Assembly: GCA_017502165.1 (NCBI GenBank)
Contig: JAFVVO010000014.1
Coordinates: 1-33,643, forward strand
From: Clostridia bacterium
Lineage (GTDB): Bacteria; Bacillota; Clostridia; Christensenellales; QALW01
DNA length: 33,643 nucleotides
Reading direction: 5' to 3'
Part shown: positions 1 to 6,684 of the stretch, piece after piece
Layout of the letters: the number at the start of each line of letters is the position of its first letter
How positions within the stretch are numbered: the stretch's first letter is position 1
The notes under the pieces: model-generated
Database searches by the model: none
What the model saw: the letters and a program-made list of their open reading frames with translations, nothing else
What the model was told of the DNA's origin: nothing
Translations under genes and position numbers: made by a program

Positions 1-51
1 ATTGAAAGAATTCGCAAACAATTACCAACGGTAATTGAACATATTCCTTGA
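1..51 (+). CDS. 3' end of an unidentified protein gene (partial)
   Basis: Frame 1 is open from the first base and ends at TGA (49-51), giving a 16-residue C-terminus, IERIRKQLPTVIEHIP. The composition looks coding, and the stop is followed by a repeat element and then a Rho-independent terminator at 173-204, as expected at the end of a transcription unit. The helix-like, charged tail would suit the end of an enzyme such as a class V aminotransferase, but 16 residues are too few to identify it. The rest of the gene lies before the window. Confidence 0.5.
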   Translation: MERIRKQLPTVIEHIP

Positions 52-63
52 AATGATATCGAA

Positions 64-150
64 GTTGCAAAATAACGTTTTTAAGACGTTTTTTGCAACA
101 TAGAGCCGATTTTTATCGGCTTTGTCGAGAAATTCAATTAATTTCTCGAC
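64..150 (+). repeat. Three-hairpin repeat element, copy 1
   Basis: Three consecutive hairpins with almost no spacer. Hairpin 1 (64-99) pairs GTTGCAAAATAACG with CGTTTTTTGCAAC, leaving one bulged base. Hairpin 2 (104-121) is AGCCGAT/ATCGGCT. Hairpin 3 (124-150) is GTCGAGAAATT/AATTTCTCGAC. The same order of hairpins, with the same outer stem sequences but different inner stems and loops, is found in reverse orientation at 33520-33598. Conserved stem bases with paired changes elsewhere suggest that structure is maintained. The element lies 12 bp after the stop of the upstream gene. I do not know a family name for it; an intergenic palindromic repeat (REP/BIME-like) is the closest general category. 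Confidence 0.75.
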
Positions 151-172
151 ATTCGATAATCATTATAATCAC

Positions 173-204
173 AAACCCTCGAAAATTCGGGGGTTTATTT
201 TTAT
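173..204 (+). terminator. Rho-independent terminator of the gene upstream of serS
   Basis: AAACCCTCGAA (173-183) pairs with TTCGGGGGTTT (186-196), an 11-bp stem with one T-G pair, followed by ATTTTTA. It separates the partial upstream gene and the repeat element from the serS promoter. Confidence 0.8.
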
Positions 205-218
205 GACTGTTAAAAAGA

Positions 219-259
219 GTTGCAAAATAATTTAATTATGATATAATTATTTGCATAAC
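219..259 (+). promoter_or_regulatory. serS promoter embedded in a hairpin-1-like repeat unit
   Basis: A -35 TTGCAA (220-225) and -10 TATAAT (242-247) are separated by 16 bp and precede the serS ribosome binding site AAGGAG (261-266 region). The segment starts with GTTGCAAAATAA, the same 12-mer that opens hairpin 1 of the three-hairpin element at 64. It ends in AATTATTTGCATAAC, so it forms an imperfect dyad of the same design, with the -10 box inside. Promoter assignment is by consensus only. Confidence 0.65.
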
Positions 260-275
260 AAAGGAGATAAAAATT

Positions 276-1565
276 ATGTTAGACATTAAATTTTTACGCG
301 AAAATCCCGAAATTGTTAAGCAAAACATAAAAAACAAGTTTCAGGATTCAAAATTACCTCTTGTAGATGAGGTTATTGAGCTTGATAAGGAAAACAGAAA
401 GAATATTCAGCTTGCGGAAGAATTGCGCGCAAACAGAAACAAATATTCCAAGCAAATCGGCGCATTGATGGCTCAGGGCAAAAAGGACGAGGCAATGGAA
501 ATGAAAAACCTTGTTACTCAGCAGAGCGCTCAGCTTGCCGAAGCAGAGAAGAAGGAAGCCGAATTGCAGGAGAAAATCCGCAATATTATGATGGTTATTC
601 CTAATATTATCGATCCTTCCGTTCCAATCGGTAAGGACGATTCCGAGAACGTTGAAATTCAGAAATACGGTGAGCCCGTAGTTCCTGATTTTGAAGTTCC
701 GTATCATTCCGAAATTATGGAAAGCTTTGCAGGTATTGACCTTGATAGCGCAAGAAGAGTTGCAGGTAACGGCTTCTACTATCTTATGGGTGACATTGCC
801 CGCCTTCATTCTGCAGTAATTTCCTACGCCCGCGACTTTATGATTGACCGTGGCTTTACCTACTGCATTCCGCCCTTTATGATTCGTTCCGACGTTGTAA
901 CGGGCGTTATGAGCTTTGCAGAAATGGACGCTATGATGTATAAGATTGAGGGCGAGGACCTTTATCTTATCGGCACCAGTGAGCATTCAATGATTGGTAA
1001 GTTTATTGATCAAATGCTTCCTGAAGAGACTCTTCCTCAGACTCTTACCAGCTATTCGCCCTGCTTCAGAAAGGAAAAGGGCGCTCACGGCATTGAAGAA
1101 CGTGGCGTATACCGTATCCATCAGTTTGAAAAGCAGGAAATGATAGTAGTTTGCAAGCCCGAAGACAGTAAAATGTGGTTTGATAAGCTTTGGCAGAACA
1201 CCGTTGACTTGTTCCGCTCCCTTGATATTCCCGTTCGCACGCTTGAATGCTGCTCAGGCGATTTGGCTGACCTTAAGGTTAAATCTATTGACGTTGAAGC
1301 CTGGTCACCCAGACAGAAAAAGTATTTCGAGGTAGGCTCCTGCTCAAACCTTGGAGATGCTCAGGCACGCAGACTTCGTATTCGTGTTTCAGGTGCTGAC
1401 GGCAAGTATTTTGCCCATACTCTTAATAACACCGTTGTAGCTCCTCCCAGAATGCTTATTGCCTTCTTGGAAAACAACCTTAATGCCGACGGTACGGTTA
1501 ATATTCCCGTGGCCTTAAGATCTTATATGGGCGGTAAGGAAAAGCTTGTGCCCAACAAGAAATAA
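276..1565 (+). CDS. serS: Seryl-tRNA synthetase
   Basis: Cytoplasmic class II aminoacyl-tRNA synthetase that charges tRNA-Ser (and tRNA-Sec precursors) with serine. The 429-residue length is normal. Residues about 1-110 form the charged coiled-coil arm that contacts the tRNA long variable arm. TSEHSMIG (234-241), motif 2 around FRKEKGAHGIEERGVYR (264-280) followed by HQFEK, the zinc-free bacterial signature GSCSNLGDAQARR (354-366) and motif 3 HTLNNTVVAPPR (381-392) identify the catalytic core. The ATG is preceded by AAGGAG at good spacing. Motif 2 and motif 3 differ from the common bacterial forms (typically FRSEAGS...RDTRGL and TLNGSGLAVGR), so this belongs to a divergent SerRS branch. It is followed by its own terminator. 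Function is very likely; subfamily placement is my inference. Confidence 0.96.
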   Translation: MLDIKFLRENPEIVKQNIKNKFQDSKLPLVDEVIELDKENRKNIQLAEELRANRNKYSKQIGALMAQGKKDEAMEMKNLVTQQSAQLAEAEKKEAELQEKIRNIMMVIPNIIDPSVPIGKDDSENVEIQKYGEPVVPDFEVPYHSEIMESFAGIDLDSARRVAGNGFYYLMGDIARLHSAVISYARDFMIDRGFTYCIPPFMIRSDVVTGVMSFAEMDAMMYKIEGEDLYLIGTSEHSMIGKFIDQMLPEETLPQTLTSYSPCFRKEKGAHGIEERGVYRIHQFEKQEMIVVCKPEDSKMWFDKLWQNTVDLFRSLDIPVRTLECCSGDLADLKVKSIDVEAWSPRQKKYFEVGSCSNLGDAQARRLRIRVSGADGKYFAHTLNNTVVAPPRMLIAFLENNLNADGTVNIPVALRSYMGGKEKLVPNKK

Positions 1566-1580
1566 AAAATGAGCAAAATA

Positions 1581-1620
1581 AAAACTCTTCTCAAATTTTT
1601 GAGAAGAGTTTTTTTTGTTA
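1581..1620. terminator. Bidirectional terminator between serS and the AraC gene
   Basis: AAAACTCTTCTCAAA (1581-1595) pairs perfectly with TTTGAGAAGAGTTTT (1598-1612) and is followed by a T-run on the plus strand. The minus strand reads an A/T-rich tail as well. It ends serS and lies immediately after the stop codon of the convergent AraC-type gene. Confidence 0.9.
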
Positions 1621-2457
1621 TTAGCTCTTGGGGTTGATGTTCCTTCTGAACACTTGCGGGGAACAACCTACAATAGCGTTGAAGGCGCGCAAAAACGCAG
1701 GATGGGAGGCAAATCCGCACTCAAAACAGATTTCCGTAATTTTAAGATTTGTGCAGGCCAAAAGCTCCTTTGCGTAGTTTATTTTAAGGTTTGTCAGATA
1801 AGTTATATACGGCACGCCCACTTCACTGTGGAAGGCGGTGCTGAAATGGCTGGTGTTATAGTGGGCAATTTTCGCAACGTCCTTAAGTGACGGATTTTTT
1901 CTGAAATTAGCGTGCAAATATCTCAAAGCCGCGTTTATGGGGGAAAGGCTTGCTGAGCTTTCGTCTCCTGCCTTGTATTCCGTTTTTGTTATTTCAAACA
2001 GCTTCAGAAAAAAACATTCAAGCAATCCGTTCAGATAATTTCTGTTAGGAGGAATTTTCTCGTTTTCATTGACACAAAGCAAGCTTATATCCTCAAGAAT
2101 TTTGAAATCCTCCGCCGGTATCTGAAAAAAGGGAACCTGAGGCAAGGAAAAAATAACTGACAAGGTGTTGTCGGAAAGGACTCTGTCCGATAGGGAAAGG
2201 TTAATTATTTTAATGTCTGCCTCCGGTATAATCTGATGATAATCCGTATGTCTTAAAACAGAAATTGAGCCTCTTGACAAATTTGTTTTTTGTCCGTTCA
2301 ACAGCTGTGAGCCGTTCCCGTCAACAACCATTTCAATTTCCAAAAAATCGTGCCAATGTAATGAAGTGGGCTCCTCAACCTCTCGCACAGAGACATAAGA
2401 GCCGTATTTCATGGGAATATCCTTTGAAAAATATTTTTTTAAGCTCTGCTTTTTCAT
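1621..2457 (-). CDS. AraC-family transcriptional regulator
   Basis: A 278-residue DNA-binding regulator. Residues about 20-150 form a cupin-like sensor barrel (YVSVREVEEPTSLHWHDFLE is the typical start of such a domain). Residues about 180-275 carry the double helix-turn-helix of the AraC/XylS family: first helix pair near DVAKIAHYNTSHFSTAFH, second near KITEICFECGFASHPAFLRA, ending with the family-typical CSPQVFRR. The start is supported by GAGGT six bases upstream. The gene is divergent from the two glycoside hydrolase genes, which suggests that it senses a saccharide and controls them and itself. A palindrome overlapping the -35 of the hydrolase promoter (2608-2630) is a candidate site. 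The ligand is not deducible. Confidence 0.92.
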   Translation of the reverse strand: MKKQSLKKYFSKDIPMKYGSYVSVREVEEPTSLHWHDFLEIEMVVDGNGSQLLNGQKTNLSRGSISVLRHTDYHQIIPEADIKIINLSLSDRVLSDNTLSVIFSLPQVPFFQIPAEDFKILEDISLLCVNENEKIPPNRNYLNGLLECFFLKLFEITKTEYKAGDESSASLSPINAALRYLHANFRKNPSLKDVAKIAHYNTSHFSTAFHSEVGVPYITYLTNLKINYAKELLACTNLKITEICFECGFASHPAFLRAFNAIVGCSPQVFRRNINPKS

Positions 2458-2544
2458 AACTACCTCGAATTATTTCGTAATGATTATTGAATGTCTAAAT
2501 AGGGCAAAACCCAATTTTGACATAAACATATACATTATAATGGA

Positions 2545-2573
2545 ATTATACCACATATTTTTTAGAAATTCAA
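2545..2573 (-). promoter_or_regulatory. Promoter of the AraC-type regulator
   Basis: On the minus strand TTGAAT (2573-2568) and TATAAT (2550-2545) are separated by exactly 17 bp. The remaining leader to the start codon at 2457 is about 80 nt. Assigned from consensus alone. Confidence 0.6.
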
Positions 2574-2607
2574 GTCAAATCCAAAAAAATAAAGGTATTT
2601 TCCAAAC

Positions 2608-2645
2608 AAATAGTATATACTTTACTATTTAAGATATGGTATAAT
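2608..2645 (+). promoter_or_regulatory. Promoter and palindromic operator of the glycoside hydrolase operon
   Basis: A perfect inverted repeat, AAATAGTA (2608-2615) and TACTATTT (2623-2630), with a 7-nt spacer, is centred on the position expected for the -35 box of a TATAAT -10 at 2640-2645. There is no good -35 hexamer, so the promoter probably depends on an activator or is blocked by a repressor bound to the palindrome. The transcript would start near 2652, about 45 nt before the first gene. Confidence 0.6.
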
Positions 2646-2696
2646 TTGTTTGAATAAAAAAGACTCTGAAAATATGCAGAGTCGAAAGGAAAAATA

Positions 2697-4538
2697 ATGA
2701 AAGAATTTATGTTAGGCTGCAATTACTGGGCATCAAACGCAGGCACAGAAATGTGGAGAGAATGGGATAAAAACGTTGTTGAGGAAGACTTAAAGAGGCT
2801 TTCCGAGTACGGCGTAACCCACGCTCGAGTTTTCCCTAATTGGCGCGATTTTCAGCCGATTATCCCTATAATGACCTCAGGCAACAATATTATTGAATAT
2901 CGCCTGAAGGACGAGGCTCTTGAGCATAATCCCTATTATTTAAGCGAGGAAATGCTTGATAGATTTGACGTTTTTTGTGATTTGTGTGATAAATACAATA
3001 TAAAGCTCATTGTAGGGCTTATTACCGGTTGGATGAGCGGACGAACCTTTGTACCCGAATTTTTAGCAGGCAGAGACTTGTTTTGTGACACAACGGCATT
3101 AATACTTCAGCAAAAATTCATTGCAGGCTTTGTAAGGAGATTCAAAAACCGCTCCTGCATTTGCGCTTGGGATTTAGGTAACGAGTGCAACTGCTTAACC
3201 AGAGCAAAAAGCAGAGAAATTGCGCAGAACTGGACGAGCATTATTTCCAATGCAATTCGTGCCAATGACCACACCCGTCCCGTTATTTCAGGTATGCACG
3301 GCTTAGGTATGGAAAACGAATGCTGGACGCTTCAGGACCAGGGCTTCTACACGGATATGGTTACTACGCACCCTTATCCCTATTGGGTAGAGCATTGCAG
3401 TAAGGATTATTTCCTTGATTACCGCACAATGATGCACGCCACAAGCCAAACTAAGCTTTATAGTGATATCAGCGGAAGACCTTGCTTGGTAGAGGAAATC
3501 GGTACTATGAGTCCCACTATCTGCAACGACCAATGCGGAGCTCTTTTCTTAAGAGCCAATTTATATTCCGCTTACATAAACGGCAGTGAAGGTCTTTTGT
3601 GGTGGTGCGCCAACGAGCAATCGAATTTAACAACCGTTCCTTACACAACTAATATGTGCGAGGTAGAGCTTGGAATGTTCTTTGAAGACGGCACGCCCAA
3701 GCCTCTTATGAAGGAATTTTGTGAATTTGCGGATTTTCTGAACACCACCAAGCTTGAGCTTCCCAAAGCGCAGGAAGACGCCGTTTGCATTTTAACTCAG
3801 GAACAGGACCAGTGGGGCGTAGCTTATATGAGCTTCTGCCTTGCAAGGCAAATTGACGTTAATCTGCGGTTTGCCTATGCCGACGACGGTATTCCCGATG
3901 CCGACGTTTATATGCTGCCATCTATTAACGGTATACACGTTATGCCTGCCGAAAACTATAAAAAGCTTCAGGAAAAGGTTAAAAACGGCGCTCGGCTTTA
4001 TATTTCAAACGACGATGGCTTCTTATCGGGCTTCAAGGCTCTTACGGGCGTTGAAATTGTTGACGGTAACTTCAAAAACACTCAGGGCGAGATTACGTTA
4101 GACGGTGAAAAAATAGAATTTACACGCAGAAGAAATGCACTTTTGCAATCGGTGGGAGCTGACACTGTTGCCAAGGACCAAAACGGAGACATTGCAATTT
4201 CTTCCTTTAAGCTTGGCGCAGGCGAGGTAGTTTACGTAAACTTCCCGTTAGAAAGAATGCTGCTTGACAAAAACAGAGCCTTTGACGATAACAAGCATAA
4301 GGTTTACGAATATTTCTTCAAAAAAGAGCTTGCAGGTAAAAAGGTTGTTTCTAAAAATCCCAAGGTATCCGTTACAACTCACGTTGGTGAAGATAAAACT
4401 TATATTGCCGTTATGAGCTATTCAAAAAACAAAGAAAAAACCGAGCTTGAATTTAACGGCTGCAGGGCAGACGAGATATTTATCGGTAACCTTGATGAAT
4501 TAGAACCCTTCAGTGCGGTTATTTTCTCAATAAAATAG
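2697..4538 (+). CDS. GH5-like (clan A) glycoside hydrolase with C-terminal glutamine-amidotransferase-like domain
   Basis: A 613-residue retaining glycosidase of the TIM-barrel clan A type. The acid/base glutamate is E163 in WDLGNECN, and the nucleophile is probably E267 in CLVEEIGT, at normal spacing for GH5/GH2/GH42 relatives. Residues about 1-330 form the barrel. About 350-500 resembles the flavodoxin/amidotransferase-like fold seen after the barrel in GH42 enzymes (DADVYMLPSING...NGARLYISND), and about 510-613 looks like a small beta domain. There is no signal peptide, so it acts in the cytoplasm on imported oligosaccharides. It is 5 bp from the GH36 alpha-galactosidase gene, which hints at galactomannan- or raffinose-type substrates, with a beta-mannosidase or beta-galactosidase activity possible. 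The family (GH5 versus a neighbour) and substrate are uncertain. Confidence 0.8.
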   Translation: MKEFMLGCNYWASNAGTEMWREWDKNVVEEDLKRLSEYGVTHARVFPNWRDFQPIIPIMTSGNNIIEYRLKDEALEHNPYYLSEEMLDRFDVFCDLCDKYNIKLIVGLITGWMSGRTFVPEFLAGRDLFCDTTALILQQKFIAGFVRRFKNRSCICAWDLGNECNCLTRAKSREIAQNWTSIISNAIRANDHTRPVISGMHGLGMENECWTLQDQGFYTDMVTTHPYPYWVEHCSKDYFLDYRTMMHATSQTKLYSDISGRPCLVEEIGTMSPTICNDQCGALFLRANLYSAYINGSEGLLWWCANEQSNLTTVPYTTNMCEVELGMFFEDGTPKPLMKEFCEFADFLNTTKLELPKAQEDAVCILTQEQDQWGVAYMSFCLARQIDVNLRFAYADDGIPDADVYMLPSINGIHVMPAENYKKLQEKVKNGARLYISNDDGFLSGFKALTGVEIVDGNFKNTQGEITLDGEKIEFTRRRNALLQSVGADTVAKDQNGDIAISSFKLGAGEVVYVNFPLERMLLDKNRAFDDNKHKVYEYFFKKELAGKKVVSKNPKVSVTTHVGEDKTYIAVMSYSKNKEKTELEFNGCRADEIFIGNLDELEPFSAVIFSIK

Positions 4539-4543
4539 GAGAT

Positions 4544-6628
4544 GTGGTGAAGAATATGGATATTAAATTTGGTTCATTTCAATTTAACGTTAATGAAAAC
4601 GGTGACGTTGCGCTTGTAAAATACTGCTCGGTAGATAACTCGGATTTAGTGAATTTCTACGCAGATTATAAAAATCCCGTGTATCAGCTTTTGGAAGACG
4701 AAGCTTACGGTGTATCCGATTTCGTTATGTCAGAGTCAACACGCAGGTTAAAATACGTTTCCCACGAAATAAACGGCAACCTTTTAACTATCGTTCAGGA
4801 AAACGGCTCAAGCCGCATCACGTCAATTTACGAAAAGTATGAAGATACGAATGCTATTCGCATTACACAGAAAATAACGAATATTTCAGACGTTGACGTT
4901 GACGTTTTAATGCTTAACACCTGCTGCTTCAGATTCGGCAGAAACGTTATGGCAGAGCAGAAGGATTGGTATTTACACCGTTTTTCCAATTCCCGTTACA
5001 CCGAATCAATGCCCCTTGTAAGCACCTTCTTCGATTTAGGAGTAATGTATAAAAACGGTGCTTACAGATATGCCAACGTAAGCAACCATTCTTCTATTGA
5101 ATATGTACCTCAGCTTATTGTTGAAAACCGTAAAACAAGTGATTTTATGATGTTTCAGCTTGAAAGCTATTGGGATTGGTACACTGAGCTTACTACTGAC
5201 GGTGGCAGAATGTTTGCTCTTGAGCTTGGGGGAGCCAATGCAATGCATCACGCCTGGGATAAGGTGCTTGCCCCCGGTGAAAGCTATGAAAGCGTTCCCG
5301 TAAGCGTTTGCTTTGGTAAAAGCGTTAACGAGGTTGCGAAGGAAATGACCTTCTATCGCCGTCATCTCAGACCTGATGCCGAGGTGGATAAAAATCTTCC
5401 TGCAATATATAATGAATATATGCACTATTCCTGGGATAGCCCCTTTGAAAAGAGAGCCCTTGAAACTGCTCCTGCAGTGGCAAAGGCAGGTGTTGAATAC
5501 TACATTATAGACTGCGGCTGGCATAATTCACCTGATGCAAACAGCACTAACAGTATGTATCGCTTGTTTGGTACCTGGCGCGAGGACAGAGGAAGATTCC
5601 CCAACGGAATTAAGTACGTTTCCGACTATATGCATTCTCTCGGTATGAAATTTGGTCTTTGGATTGCCCCCGAAGTAGTTGGTATGGACAATAAAGAAAT
5701 GCTTGAATACTACGGTGATGAATGCTTTATGCAAATCAAGGGCAAAAAGATTTGCAACGGCACGGGTTATCTGCTTGATTACCGTCACGAAAAGGTTCGG
5801 GATTATATGAGCAAAACCATTCGCCGTATGATAGAGGAATACGGTTGCGATTACATTAAGTTTGACGGTTGCCCTGCAAGCCATTTCGGTACTGATTATA
5901 ACAGTACGAGTATGGGTGCGGGACTTGACGAGCATACTAAGGCATTTAACGATTGGTCTCAGGAAATGATTAACACCTTCCCCAACGTAATCTTTGAGGA
6001 TTGCGCAGGAGGCGGGCAGAGAACGGATTATAAGGCCCTTTCAATGTTCCATCTTATTTCCACTTCTGACCAGACCGACTATGACTTATATCCCTATATT
6101 ACGGGCAATATATTTATGTCTGTTCTTCCTGAGCAGGCGGCAGTATGGAGCTATCCTATCGACCGATATCTTCAAAAGGAATACGGCTTTGAAGATGCCG
6201 CAAAGCACGTAAGTGACGAAAGAGTTGCAGTAAATATGATTAACGCTGTTTTAGGCAGAATTCATTTTGCGTCACCCGTACAACAGCTTTCGGAAGACAA
6301 AATGGCGCTTGTAAGAGAAGGTGTTGACTTCTACAAGAAAATTGTTCCCGAAAAGCTTCAGGCAGTACCTTACTGGCCCAACGGATACAATCTTGTGGGT
6401 GACACCTCCGTTTCGGTAGGACTTAAGACCGACAACAAGATTTATCTTGCAGTTTGGAATCTTAGGGGCGATAAAACCGTTACGGTTCCTCTTGCTGACG
6501 TTAAGGCGAAAAACGTTGTGGTAGCATATCCAAAGTCACTTGCAACAGATTTCTCCTTTGATGAAAATTCAATTACAGTGAATTTTACCGAGGACGTTCA
6601 GGCAAGAATATTTGAAATCACGTTATAA
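4544..6628 (+). CDS. Alpha-galactosidase, GH36 family
   Basis: A 694-residue cytoplasmic hydrolase that removes terminal alpha-galactose from oligosaccharides. An N-terminal beta-sandwich (about 1-280) is followed by the catalytic barrel (about 285-600) and a short C-terminal beta domain. The nucleophile is D441 in YIKFDGCPAS, the family motif FEDCAGGGQRTD spans 484-495, and the acid/base is D509 in STSDQTD. YYIIDCGWHNS and KFGLWIAPEVVG are further GH36 hallmarks. There is no signal peptide. The first in-frame start is GTG 4544. GTG 4547 is better spaced from AGGAG (4537-4541), and ATG 4556 (MDIKFGSF) is also plausible. The second gene of the operon with the GH5-like enzyme, it is probably controlled by the divergent AraC regulator. 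Confidence 0.93.
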   Translation: MVKNMDIKFGSFQFNVNENGDVALVKYCSVDNSDLVNFYADYKNPVYQLLEDEAYGVSDFVMSESTRRLKYVSHEINGNLLTIVQENGSSRITSIYEKYEDTNAIRITQKITNISDVDVDVLMLNTCCFRFGRNVMAEQKDWYLHRFSNSRYTESMPLVSTFFDLGVMYKNGAYRYANVSNHSSIEYVPQLIVENRKTSDFMMFQLESYWDWYTELTTDGGRMFALELGGANAMHHAWDKVLAPGESYESVPVSVCFGKSVNEVAKEMTFYRRHLRPDAEVDKNLPAIYNEYMHYSWDSPFEKRALETAPAVAKAGVEYYIIDCGWHNSPDANSTNSMYRLFGTWREDRGRFPNGIKYVSDYMHSLGMKFGLWIAPEVVGMDNKEMLEYYGDECFMQIKGKKICNGTGYLLDYRHEKVRDYMSKTIRRMIEEYGCDYIKFDGCPASHFGTDYNSTSMGAGLDEHTKAFNDWSQEMINTFPNVIFEDCAGGGQRTDYKALSMFHLISTSDQTDYDLYPYITGNIFMSVLPEQAAVWSYPIDRYLQKEYGFEDAAKHVSDERVAVNMINAVLGRIHFASPVQQLSEDKMALVREGVDFYKKIVPEKLQAVPYWPNGYNLVGDTSVSVGLKTDNKIYLAVWNLRGDKTVTVPLADVKAKNVVVAYPKSLATDFSFDENSITVNFTEDVQARIFEITL

Positions 6629-6634
6629 TAAAAC

Positions 6635-6669
6635 AAAAAACGGTAGTTGATGTTCAAGCTACCGTTTTT
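6635..6669. terminator. Terminator between the GH36 gene and the convergent membrane-protein gene
   Basis: CGGTAG (6641-6646) with TTGA pairs with TCAA and CTACCG (6659-6664), with one bulged G. Flanking A6 and T5 runs make it work in both directions. It ends the sugar operon and the dnaA-membrane protein unit. Confidence 0.85.
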
Positions 6670-6684
6670 ATTCTTGTTTTGTAT

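Noticed and set aside
354..986. Long minus-strand open frame of 210 codons inside serS
   Set aside because: It is a shadow of serS on the opposite strand, with no ribosome binding site and no recognisable protein features.
5036..5935. Two long minus-strand open frames inside the alpha-galactosidase gene
   Set aside because: They are antisense shadows of a gene with clear catalytic motifs; composition is that of reversed codons.
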